Assembly: GCA_003165135.1 (NCBI GenBank)
Contig: PLSN01000493.1
Coordinates: 1-11,357, forward strand
From: Bacteroidota bacterium
GTDB taxonomy: Bacteria > Bacteroidota > Bacteroidia > Chitinophagales > LD1
Reading direction: 5' to 3'
Length of the DNA stretch: 11,357 nt
The notes beneath the pieces are model-generated. The model was not told the origin of the DNA. It worked only from the letters and a program-made list of their open reading frames with translations, and did not search any database. Numbering within the stretch: the stretch's first letter is position 1; every line of letters starts with the position of its first letter. Below are positions 1 through 5,645 of this stretch, piece after piece. The position numbers and the translations under genes were made by a program.

Positions 1-218
1 TTGATATCCCTCCTTTCATGTATCCCGCCATCGATTTCTATCCCTACATTCTTTTCTGCCCAATAGAAGTCAAGCACAAATGAACCAATCGGATGCTGTC
101 TGCGAAACTTTATGCCCTTGTATCTCTTATCGCGGACCTGTTTCCAAAATTTCTCTTCCGCTTCAGTCATTTCCTGACGAAGCGTCCTGGCATTCTTAAC
201 TATATTTTTTCTTTCCAT
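1..218 (-). CDS. DUF559 endonuclease-fold protein, N-terminal part (cut by window edge)
   Basis: The visible 72 residues begin MERKNIVKNARTLRQEMTEA and run into KFRRQHPIGSFVLDFYW, then VGIEIDGGIH. This is the DUF559 pattern: an ARxLRxxxTxAE helix, a GxKFRRQxPIG strand and a DFY...IExDGxxH core. The family is a small (about 110-130 residue) relative of the Vsr/very-short-patch-repair nucleases with a PD-(D/E)xK-like fold. The likely acidic catalytic residues are Asp50 (DFY) and Glu61 (IEIDG). The start is the ATG whose complement lies at 216-218; the frame stays open upstream only to a stop near 246-248. The C-terminal 40-60 residues lie outside the window. No strong ribosome binding site is seen. 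The gene sits 25 nt downstream of a palindromic repeat element. Family membership is secure; the cellular role of DUF559 proteins is not established, and a DNA-nicking or repair role is inference. Confidence 0.9.
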   Translation of the reverse strand, partial: MERKNIVKNARTLRQEMTEAEEKFWKQVRDKRYKGIKFRRQHPIGSFVLDFYWAEKNVGIEIDGGIHERRDI

Positions 219-277
219 ATGGATTTTATGCTTCGGATTCTCGCCTCACCCCGATTCAAAACTATCGCTTTGAACCA

Positions 278-302
278 CCCCTCTCCATAAAATGGAGAGG
301 GG
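278..302. repeat. Hairpin core, left copy
   Basis: Perfect 10-bp stem CCCCTCTCCA / TGGAGAGGGG around the loop TAAAA. It has a GC-rich base and no T tract, so it does not look like an intrinsic terminator. Its inner 21 nt are the exact reverse complement of the copy at 331-355. Confidence 0.9.
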
Positions 303-330
303 AATACTATCTAATCGTCATTCATTCGTC

Positions 331-355
331 ACCCTCTCCATTTTATGGAGAGGGT
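331..355. repeat. Hairpin core, right copy
   Basis: Perfect 10-bp stem ACCCTCTCCA / TGGAGAGGGT around the loop TTTTA, in inverted orientation relative to the left copy. The outermost base pair differs between the two copies (C-G on the left, A-T here). The pair has changed on both strands, which suggests that structure matters more than sequence at that position. Confidence 0.9.
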
Positions 356-382
356 CAAGTAATTTACAAAGTAAATTACTTG
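356..382. repeat. 12-bp perfect hairpin overlapping the methyltransferase stop codon
   Basis: CAAGTAATTTAC and GTAAATTACTTG form a perfect 12-bp stem with an AAA loop. The right arm contains the methyltransferase stop codon (376-378, read on the minus strand), so the gene terminates inside the hairpin. It directly abuts the GGGGTGAGG outer end of the doublet. On the methyltransferase transcript it could fold and slow 3' decay or promote termination; that role is inference. Confidence 0.85.
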
Positions 383-1122
383 GGGTGAGGTAGCTTCTCA
401 GCCACGATCACCTGCCTCGTACTCGCACCGTGTACAAATGGCCTCAGCTCATAGTCGCCAAAAATATGTTTGATCCTGAGATCTGCACCCTTGAATAGTT
501 TCTGAAACTGTTCCGGTTTGATCAGTTTAAGTTGCTCCTCGTAGTGATGGTCTTCCCCATCAGCCAGAAACTCGATCTCTTTTTTTATGAAGCCGCCCTC
601 GATCTTCTTCTTAATGTGAAATTGTACTTCTCCCCTATCTACGATCATGCGCGTGCCCATTGTTTTGACCGTGCATTCGGGGTTCATATAGTCCATGACC
701 AGTGTGCCGCCCGGCTTAAGGTCGCTCGCCATGGCACAGATGGCATCCTGATCGTTCTGCTCATTATCGAAATAACCAAAACTGCTGAAAAGATTGACCA
801 CCAGATCGTAATAGCCTTCTTTGTATACTTTCCTCATATCCCATACCTCAAAATGCAGATTGGGCAGCAAATCCTTCTGCGCTTCAGCTATACTCTGAGG
901 CGATAGGTCCAGACCAGTAGTCTCATAACCCAACTTTGCCAAATAGCGACTGTGACGTCCTTTGCCGCAGGCTACATCGAGCACTTTAGCCGTTTTGGGC
1001 AGATCGAGGAAGCTTACGAGCTTGGAAACGAAGTTTTGGGCCTCCTGATCGTTCCTGTTGTTATACAGCAAGTGATAGTAAGGCGTGTCAAACCATGTTT
1101 CAAACCATTTTTTATCAGCCAT
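376..1122 (-). CDS. Class I SAM-dependent methyltransferase
   Basis: The 248-residue protein has a Rossmann-type methyltransferase core. Motif I is VLDVACGKGRHS (residues 47-58), the acidic residue that binds the SAM ribose is in GLDLS (Asp72), and a further acidic position is in WDMRK (Asp95). Post-motif strands are YYDLVVNLFSSFGYF (about 104-118) and LKPGGTLVMDYMNP (about 135-148). An N-terminal helix (WFETWFDTPYYHLLYNNR) and a C-terminal GDYELRPF strand are typical of a small-molecule methyltransferase group common in Bacteroidota. No signal peptide or membrane segment is present, so it is probably cytoplasmic. The substrate cannot be told. The last residues, LPHPK, are encoded by the end of the adjacent palindromic element, so the native C-terminus may have been altered. 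The start is the ATG at 1120-1122, giving the N-terminus MADKKWFETWFDTPYYH. It is divergent from glmM across a 127-nt gap. Confidence 0.9.
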   Translation of the reverse strand: MADKKWFETWFDTPYYHLLYNNRNDQEAQNFVSKLVSFLDLPKTAKVLDVACGKGRHSRYLAKLGYETTGLDLSPQSIAEAQKDLLPNLHFEVWDMRKVYKEGYYDLVVNLFSSFGYFDNEQNDQDAICAMASDLKPGGTLVMDYMNPECTVKTMGTRMIVDRGEVQFHIKKKIEGGFIKKEIEFLADGEDHHYEEQLKLIKPEQFQKLFKGADLRIKHIFGDYELRPFVHGASTRQVIVAEKLPHPK

Positions 1123-1131
1123 TTATGTATG

Positions 1132-1161
1132 ATTATACGATTTTTGTTAGTATCTATCAAA
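1132..1161 (-). promoter_or_regulatory. Candidate promoter for the methyltransferase
   Basis: Read on the minus strand, TTTG (1161-1158) is followed after 20 nt by TATAATCA starting at 1137, and the ATG begins at 1122. The TTTG and its spacing suit a Bacteroidota -33/-7 pair, but the downstream box matches a sigma-70 TATAAT better than TAnnTTTG. The leader would be only a few nucleotides long. The evidence is weak. Confidence 0.25.
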
Positions 1162-1203
1162 AAAACGCGCGGTATTTTTTTATAGATTCGCAATCCAAAA
1201 TTA

Positions 1204-1217
1204 AACGGAATTCCGTT
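1204..1217. promoter_or_regulatory. 14-bp perfect palindrome in the divergent intergenic region
   Basis: AACGGAATTCCGTT is fully self-complementary and lies in the 127-nt space between the methyltransferase and glmM, about 33 nt upstream of the glmM start. Its position and symmetry suit a dimeric regulator binding site acting on one or both genes. No second copy was noticed in the window, so the role is only suggested. Confidence 0.3.
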
Positions 1218-1249
1218 AGTACGATTTTATTCCACTTAAATATTTTTCC

Positions 1250-2641
1250 TTGTCCTTAATCAAATCAATATCTGGCATCAGAGGCACCATCGGGGGCTTT
1301 CACAGCGCGAACCTCACACCTGAAGATATCATGAAGTTCACGGCGGCTTTCGGGCAGTGGGTCATCGAGACCAGTGGCTGCCGTAAGGTGGTTATAGGCC
1401 GCGATGCGCGTATATCCGGCCCGATGGTCAATAATATAGTCTGCGGCACTCTCCAGTCTATCGGTATAGATGTGGTGGACCTGGGGCTTTCGACCACTCC
1501 GACCGTAGAGCTCGCTGTGTATGACGAAAGGGCCGGTGGGGGTATCATCATCACTGCCAGCCACAATCCTAAACAGTGGAATGCGCTGAAGCTACTCAAT
1601 GCACAAGGGGAATTTATCTCAGCTAAGGCCGGTGAAGAAGTACTCCGCATAGCTGAAGCTAAAAGCATAGAATACTCAGATGTCAACTCTCTCGGCAGCT
1701 ATACTACCAATGATACCTATATCGATAAACACATCGAAAAAATACTCGCACTGAAACTGGTAGACATCAAAGCCATCAGAGCAAAAAAATTCAAAGTCGC
1801 CATAGACTGTGTCAACTCCACAGGTGGTATAGCTATACCTAAGCTGCTGAAAGCTTTAGGTGTCGAGGAAGTGATAGAACTATATACTGAACCTACTGGG
1901 CAGTTCCCTCATAATCCCGAGCCACTGCCGGAGAACCTCAGCGAGCTGGCGAATACCGTCAGAAAGTACAAGTGTGACATAGGTATCGCAGTGGATCCGG
2001 ATGTAGATCGTCTGGCACTCGTGAGCGAAAGCGGCGAGATGTTCGGTGAAGAATACACACTCGTTGCAGTAGCAGACTATATACTCGGCCAAAAGAAAGG
2101 CAATACTGTATCCAACATGTCCTCCACACGCGCCCTGAGGGATGTGACCGAAAAGTACGGCTGCGAATACCATGCCTCTGCTGTTGGTGAAGTCAATGTA
2201 GTACAAAAAATGCGCGAAGAAAAAGCAGTGATCGGCGGAGAAGGCAATGGGGGTATCATCTATCCTGAGCTACACTATGGTCGCGATGCAATGGTCGGTG
2301 TAGCGTTATTCCTCACGCATCTCGCTAAATCAGGCAAGACCGCATCTATCCTGCGCTCTACCTATCCGAGCTATCATATCAGCAAGAAAAAAATCGATCT
2401 CGATACATCGGTCAATATAGACGCTCTCTTTGATGAGATCGAGAAGAAATACTCCAACTACGAGGTGAGCACGATAGACGGTGTCAAGATACAGTTTGAT
2501 AAGGACTGGGTACACCTGCGCCGCAGCAATACCGAGCCGATCATCCGCATCTACGCCGAGTCAAACTCAGAGACCACCTCTGACAATATAGCCAACCAGA
2601 TCATGAAGGACCTGCAATACTTTAGCAACGGGAAGAGCTGA
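1250..2641 (+). CDS. glmM: Phosphoglucosamine mutase (alpha-D-phosphohexomutase family)
   Basis: It is expected to interconvert glucosamine-6-phosphate and glucosamine-1-phosphate, the step leading to UDP-N-acetylglucosamine for peptidoglycan and lipid A, in the cytoplasm. All four phosphohexomutase motifs are visible in 463 residues: the phosphoserine loop TASHNPKQWNALK (Ser104), the metal loop DPDVDR (Asp249, Asp251, Asp253), the sugar-binding loop GEGNGG (330-335), and the phosphate-binding loop RRSNTEP (424-430). The N-terminus SLIKSISGIRGTIGG is the form I know from Bacteroidota GlmM proteins and fixes the start at a TTG (1250-1252), as there is no in-frame ATG before Met28. No Shine-Dalgarno sequence is seen; the leader is A/T-rich. 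Phosphomannomutase activity is an alternative within the family. A 15-bp hairpin follows 6 nt after the stop codon. Confidence 0.92.
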   Translation: MSLIKSISGIRGTIGGFHSANLTPEDIMKFTAAFGQWVIETSGCRKVVIGRDARISGPMVNNIVCGTLQSIGIDVVDLGLSTTPTVELAVYDERAGGGIIITASHNPKQWNALKLLNAQGEFISAKAGEEVLRIAEAKSIEYSDVNSLGSYTTNDTYIDKHIEKILALKLVDIKAIRAKKFKVAIDCVNSTGGIAIPKLLKALGVEEVIELYTEPTGQFPHNPEPLPENLSELANTVRKYKCDIGIAVDPDVDRLALVSESGEMFGEEYTLVAVADYILGQKKGNTVSNMSSTRALRDVTEKYGCEYHASAVGEVNVVQKMREEKAVIGGEGNGGIIYPELHYGRDAMVGVALFLTHLAKSGKTASILRSTYPSYHISKKKIDLDTSVNIDALFDEIEKKYSNYEVSTIDGVKIQFDKDWVHLRRSNTEPIIRIYAESNSETTSDNIANQIMKDLQYFSNGKS

Positions 2642-2647
2642 GTGCAT

Positions 2648-2682
2648 TGATAAGCTTTGATGATTCCCATCAAAGCTTATCA
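2648..2682 (+). terminator. Perfect 15-bp hairpin after glmM, without T tract
   Basis: TGATAAGCTTTGATG pairs perfectly with CATCAAAGCTTATCA around a 5-nt loop (ATTCC), beginning 6 nt after the glmM stop codon. The bases following the stem (TAACCAGAACC) contain no T run, so it does not meet the usual intrinsic-terminator pattern. It may stabilise the 3' end of the glmM mRNA or act with another factor. No further structure was recognised in the rest of this 175-nt gap. A weak 7-of-8 match to TAnnTTTG (TATTTTTA, 2782-2789) lies upstream of the next gene. Confidence 0.55.
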
Positions 2683-2816
2683 TAACCAGAACCTTATTCT
2701 CCCAAAATCGTTAAAGGATATAGTGTCAAAATATTATTTCTATAATGTTTATAATTAATATTTAGTTTGCTGTAAATAAGTTATTTTTATCAATAATATA
2801 ATCAAGTCTTGCCAGT

Positions 2817-4268
2817 ATGAAGCTTATCTACCAATTACTATTGGTACCTATGATATGCTTTACGTTTCTCTCTAGCGCGCAGAACAGCCAAAACCGTTAT
2901 CTGTTTGGATTGGGGAGTAATGCTGCAAATATGTCCTTTGGAGACGTCCCGTCTAACTACTATAAGAATTGGAATGTCAGTGTCGCTCCACCCATCTCTC
3001 AGATCAAGTTGTTCACCTATGTCGGAAAAGGATTCTCCTGGGGCTGGCAGCTATCTTATGCGGATGTGAAACGTAATGAAAATAGCACCTCGCAGTATTT
3101 TATCCAGTGGGGGGTAGATATCAAATACAGTTTTGCAAATGGCTATATCCTGAAAGAGAAAAGCTGGTTCGACCCGTACCTGCTGGTCGGTGGCGGTCTG
3201 GACAAATGGGGAAATACCAAAGGCAGCATCAATGTAGGCGGTGGACTGAACATATGGATGAGCAGGGAAGTTGGTTTTTTTGTACAGACTCAGTTTAATT
3301 ACCTGCCCCATAAAGAGGTCTCACCCGAAGCAGACGACCCACGTCCCAGCTTTATGCATCACTCTTTTGGTTTCGCTTTCAGGCTTGGCCGTGGCAAGGA
3401 TTCAGACGGCGATGGCATACCAGATGCCGAAGACAAATGCCCCAATGACCCCGGACCGCCTGAGACCGGTGGCTGTCCTGATACGGATCACGATGGTATC
3501 ATAGACAAAGATGATAAATGCCCGACAGTAGCAGGTCTGCCACAGTTTCAGGGCTGTCCTGATACGGACGGCGACGGCATACCTGATCAGGATGATGACT
3601 GCCCAACAAAAAAAGGGCCTATAGAGACCAGAGGCTGTCCTGACACTGACGGCGATGGAATACCCGATAAGGATGATGCCTGCCCTACAGTGAAAGGAGT
3701 CGCCTCTGCCATGGGATGCCCGGACAGGGATGGAGACGGCATAGCAGACAAAGATGATGCATGCCCTGACGAGCAAGGCCCTGCCAAATATAACGGATGC
3801 CCGGACTCTGATGGTGACGGTATCATAGACAAGGAAGATAAATGCCCCAATATATATGGTGTGAAAGAAAACCACGGCTGTCCATTACCGGCACTGGATG
3901 TCGCAGAAAAAACAGAAGTGCAAAAGAAACTGGCGTTTGCTGCAAAGAATATATTCTTTGAAACAAGTAAGGATATCATAAAAGACCAATCCCTGAAAGA
4001 CCTTGACTCAGTGGTCACGATATTGAATCAGTATGATTTTCTGAAAATATCTATCGATGGGCATACAGATAATTCGGGTAATGAAAATGATAACGTAACC
4101 TTATCTAACAAACGAGCCGAGGCAGTCAAAAACTACCTCATAGCACATGGTGTGAACTCAGGGAGGCTGACAGCTACAGGATACGGACCATTCAAACCTA
4201 TCGCTGACAATAAAACCCCGGAGGGCCGAGCTAAGAACAGACGAGTGGAGATAAATATCAGGGATTGA
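2817..4268 (+). CDS. OmpA-family outer-membrane protein with thrombospondin type 3 repeats
   Basis: The 483-residue protein has a signal peptide (hydrophobic residues 3-20, cleavage probably after SSA at residue 21). A region rich in amphipathic strands (about 27-192: YLFGLGSN, WGWQLSYADV, YFIQWGVDIKYSF, VGFFVQTQFNYL) is probably an eight-stranded beta barrel. Six regular 27-residue TSP3 calcium-binding repeats follow (195-356, DxDGDGIxDxxDxCP). The C-terminal OmpA/Pal peptidoglycan-binding domain (about 375-483) carries GHTDNSG with Asp418 and, 15 residues on, Arg433, the spacing of the diaminopimelate-binding Asp/Arg pair in OmpA. It is expected to anchor the outer membrane to peptidoglycan, the calcium-stiffened repeats spanning the periplasm. 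It stands alone, convergent with the next gene. Confidence 0.93.
   Translation: MKLIYQLLLVPMICFTFLSSAQNSQNRYLFGLGSNAANMSFGDVPSNYYKNWNVSVAPPISQIKLFTYVGKGFSWGWQLSYADVKRNENSTSQYFIQWGVDIKYSFANGYILKEKSWFDPYLLVGGGLDKWGNTKGSINVGGGLNIWMSREVGFFVQTQFNYLPHKEVSPEADDPRPSFMHHSFGFAFRLGRGKDSDGDGIPDAEDKCPNDPGPPETGGCPDTDHDGIIDKDDKCPTVAGLPQFQGCPDTDGDGIPDQDDDCPTKKGPIETRGCPDTDGDGIPDKDDACPTVKGVASAMGCPDRDGDGIADKDDACPDEQGPAKYNGCPDSDGDGIIDKEDKCPNIYGVKENHGCPLPALDVAEKTEVQKKLAFAAKNIFFETSKDIIKDQSLKDLDSVVTILNQYDFLKISIDGHTDNSGNENDNVTLSNKRAEAVKNYLIAHGVNSGRLTATGYGPFKPIADNKTPEGRAKNRRVEINIRD
3399..3884 (+). repeat. Six 81-bp units coding the TSP3 repeats
   Basis: Each unit encodes 27 residues, starting at protein positions 195, 222, 249, 276, 303 and 330 with Asp-x-Asp-x-Asp-Gly. 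Each holds two cysteines, one in DxCP and one in GCP. The periodicity is exact, with no insertion or loss between units, but the DNA has diverged at many third positions. These are therefore old protein repeats rather than a recent tandem expansion. The repeat region also produces long open frames on the opposite strand that are not genes. Confidence 0.9.
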
Positions 4269-4375
4269 TGAATAATGTGCTGATCTGCTAATTGTTTAAG
4301 GTATTAATGAAATACAATTAATTGCAATTCTAAAAAAAATCAATACGCAAACTGTATTCATTGGCACATTGGCAT

Positions 4376-4394
4376 ATTGAATAATTAGCACATT
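4376..4394 (+). repeat. 19-bp inverted repeat, left copy
   Basis: ATTGAATAATTAGCACATT lies immediately beyond the stop codon of the unknown secreted gene (stop complement 4396-4398). Its exact reverse complement is at 5509-5527. Related shorter copies of the CACATT core are close by: GGCACATT at 4363-4370 and AATGTGCT (reverse complement AGCACATT) at 4274-4281, so this convergent gap between two genes carries a small cluster. It could form a weak bidirectional hairpin between 4274-4281 and 4387-4394. Confidence 0.85.
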
Positions 4395-4395
4395 G

Positions 4396-5481
4396 CTATT
4401 TGATCAGTTTCCTTGAGATAGCATTAGGATCATCAGCAGATTCATTGTGCCCTTCCCAGAACATTGTACCCTCTACTTCGCCGTGGCTGATCTTGGCATT
4501 TTTAAACTGGAGATATACGACATCCATATCCATGGTGATCCAGCCTTTGCGCCGGGAGGAAAATTTGGATTGTTCAGGTACGGCTGAGAATAGCTTCATT
4601 CCTTCTTCCCACTCGACAAATGACTGTTCTATGTCATAAGCATATGTTCCGTCGACAGGCTTATACTCATGGGGTTGAATATCATTATCAAATTCAAGCA
4701 GCCAGTGGGCCTTATTCAGGGAAAATCCGAATGACTGTATACCAATCAGGGAGGTATTGAAAGCACCAGAACTTGCACCCTGTATGATTCGAGTTTCATT
4801 GAGTGCACCGTTGACAATTTTTTTGTCCCATGTATAGCTCCGGTTTGAGAAGTCCTGATTTTCGAAAATATTTTGCTTGTCGGCACAGACCGCCAGATAG
4901 TGGATAGTAATGCTGTAGCCTGTTTTGTTATTGAATGTCTCACATTCCAACGACTGACAGTTGTCCACCATGGTTATCTTGATCAGGAGCCGGATCTTAC
5001 GTTGCTCGGCCAGCACTTCAGGTTTTTCGATACTGACATTAAACATCTGTAGCTTATCGGCTTTATATAATGACTGTATATCAAAACCATTTATCACAGC
5101 AGTCATATAGGCAGTGGGTTTGACGCCATCAGGCAGCGGTATCATGACCTCGTTGGTGGATTCAAGCAGTTCGCTCTCCATACCAAAAAGCTCGCAGCTT
5201 TCACTACCCTCATGAAACCAAACATCAGGCGATTCGACTAGTGTATAATAAGAATTGTAGAAAGTGCTGTCTGCCCCTTTTCCGGTAGCACTGGTATGCA
5301 CAGCGTAAAAGTCATTGTCTTTTCGCTCGACATAATCGCCCATCCTGTTGCAGCGGTGATTGTAGGTCCAGCTATGGCGCAGTCCCCGCCAGACACAGGC
5401 GCGGTGCGACCATTCATCTGCCTGCGCAGAGGCATATGCAGTGACAATAGTCAGTATGAAAAGCAGTGCTTTGTTTCTCAT
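4396..5481 (-). CDS. Secreted or periplasmic protein of unknown function
   Basis: I do not recognise a family in this 361-residue protein. It begins MRNKALLFILTIVTAYASAQ, a clear signal peptide with probable cleavage after ASA at residue 19, so it is exported. There is no later membrane segment and no YPNP-type T9SS sorting domain. The mature part has six cysteines (29, 44, 96, 175, 180, 199), all in the first half, which could form three disulfides. It is rich in aromatic residues and alternating strand-like segments (RKIRLLIKITMVDN, YSITIHYLAV, DVVYLQFKNAKI), suggesting a mostly beta fold. The end, EGTMFWEGHNESADDPNAIS, is acidic. The ATG at 5479-5481 directly precedes the signal peptide. 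The gene stands alone, convergent with the OmpA-like gene, and is flanked by a perfect 19-bp inverted repeat. That it is a real gene is likely; any function is unknown. Confidence 0.75.
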   Translation of the reverse strand: MRNKALLFILTIVTAYASAQADEWSHRACVWRGLRHSWTYNHRCNRMGDYVERKDNDFYAVHTSATGKGADSTFYNSYYTLVESPDVWFHEGSESCELFGMESELLESTNEVMIPLPDGVKPTAYMTAVINGFDIQSLYKADKLQMFNVSIEKPEVLAEQRKIRLLIKITMVDNCQSLECETFNNKTGYSITIHYLAVCADKQNIFENQDFSNRSYTWDKKIVNGALNETRIIQGASSGAFNTSLIGIQSFGFSLNKAHWLLEFDNDIQPHEYKPVDGTYAYDIEQSFVEWEEGMKLFSAVPEQSKFSSRRKGWITMDMDVVYLQFKNAKISHGEVEGTMFWEGHNESADDPNAISRKLIK

Positions 5482-5508
5482 ATATGCAAAGTATGCGAAA
5501 AAGTCGGG

Positions 5509-5527
5509 AATGTGCTAATTATTCAAT
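5509..5527 (-). repeat. 19-bp inverted repeat, right copy
   Basis: AATGTGCTAATTATTCAAT is the exact reverse complement of the sequence at 4376-4394. It lies 27 nt upstream of the start codon of the unknown secreted gene, within its likely promoter region, in the 164-nt gap that also holds the pyrC promoter. No target-site duplication is visible outside the two copies: the left flank is GGCAT and the right flank TTGAC. Confidence 0.85.
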
Positions 5528-5620
5528 TTGACACTAAGCTACCAAGGCTAAGTAAATCAGGTACTCCAATCTAAAATTATAATTTTTAAACTTTTAAATA
5601 CACCATCTGCCCGAGATAAG

Positions 5621-5628
5621 TAAATTTG
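5621..5628 (+). promoter_or_regulatory. Bacteroidota -7 element for pyrC
   Basis: TAAATTTG matches TAnnTTTG at all fixed positions and ends 17 nt before the pyrC ATG, predicting a leader of roughly 10 nt. A good -33 TTTG is not seen; the nearest T-rich stretch is CTTTTAAA around 5591-5598, slightly too far upstream. Confidence 0.5.
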
Positions 5629-5645
5629 TCAGGTAAATAATAACC

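Larger units (their letters stand above)
244..390. repeat. Nested palindromic repeat doublet (REPIN-like)
   Basis: The outer ends are a perfect 9-bp inverted repeat, CCTCACCCC at 244-252 and GGGGTGAGG at 382-390. Inside are two 25-nt hairpins (278-302 and 331-355) whose cores are exact reverse complements of each other, separated by 28 nt. On each side a further hairpin lies between core and outer end: a weak 6-bp stem at 255-274 on the left and a perfect 12-bp stem at 356-382 on the right. The whole is therefore two copies of one repeat unit in opposite orientation. This is the architecture of REP doublets (BIME/REPIN), which are spread by a trans-acting nuclease in gammaproteobacteria. Here the neighbouring nuclease is DUF559, not a Y1 transposase. 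The element runs into the 3' end of the methyltransferase gene. Confidence 0.85.

Noticed and set aside
93..290. Open frame on the plus strand at the left edge
   Set aside because: It overlaps the DUF559 coding region on the opposite strand and the palindromic element, and its translation resembles no protein family.
532..906. 124-residue open frame on the plus strand inside the methyltransferase gene
   Set aside because: It lies fully opposite the conserved methyltransferase motifs and shows no start context or recognisable domain.
3402..3875. Long open frame on the minus strand opposite the OmpA-like gene
   Set aside because: It follows the 81-bp periodicity of the TSP3 coding repeats and has a low-complexity, repeated translation; it is a by-product of the repeats on the coding strand.
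3399..3884. Regular 81-bp periodicity considered as a CRISPR or DNA tandem repeat
   Set aside because: The units are entirely coding, diverged at third positions, and conserve the calcium-binding aspartates and cysteines of TSP3 repeats.
4376..5527. Interpretation of the repeat-flanked gene as an insertion sequence
   Set aside because: The enclosed protein has a signal peptide and no transposase motif, and no target-site duplication is visible; it is kept only as an inverted-repeat observation.
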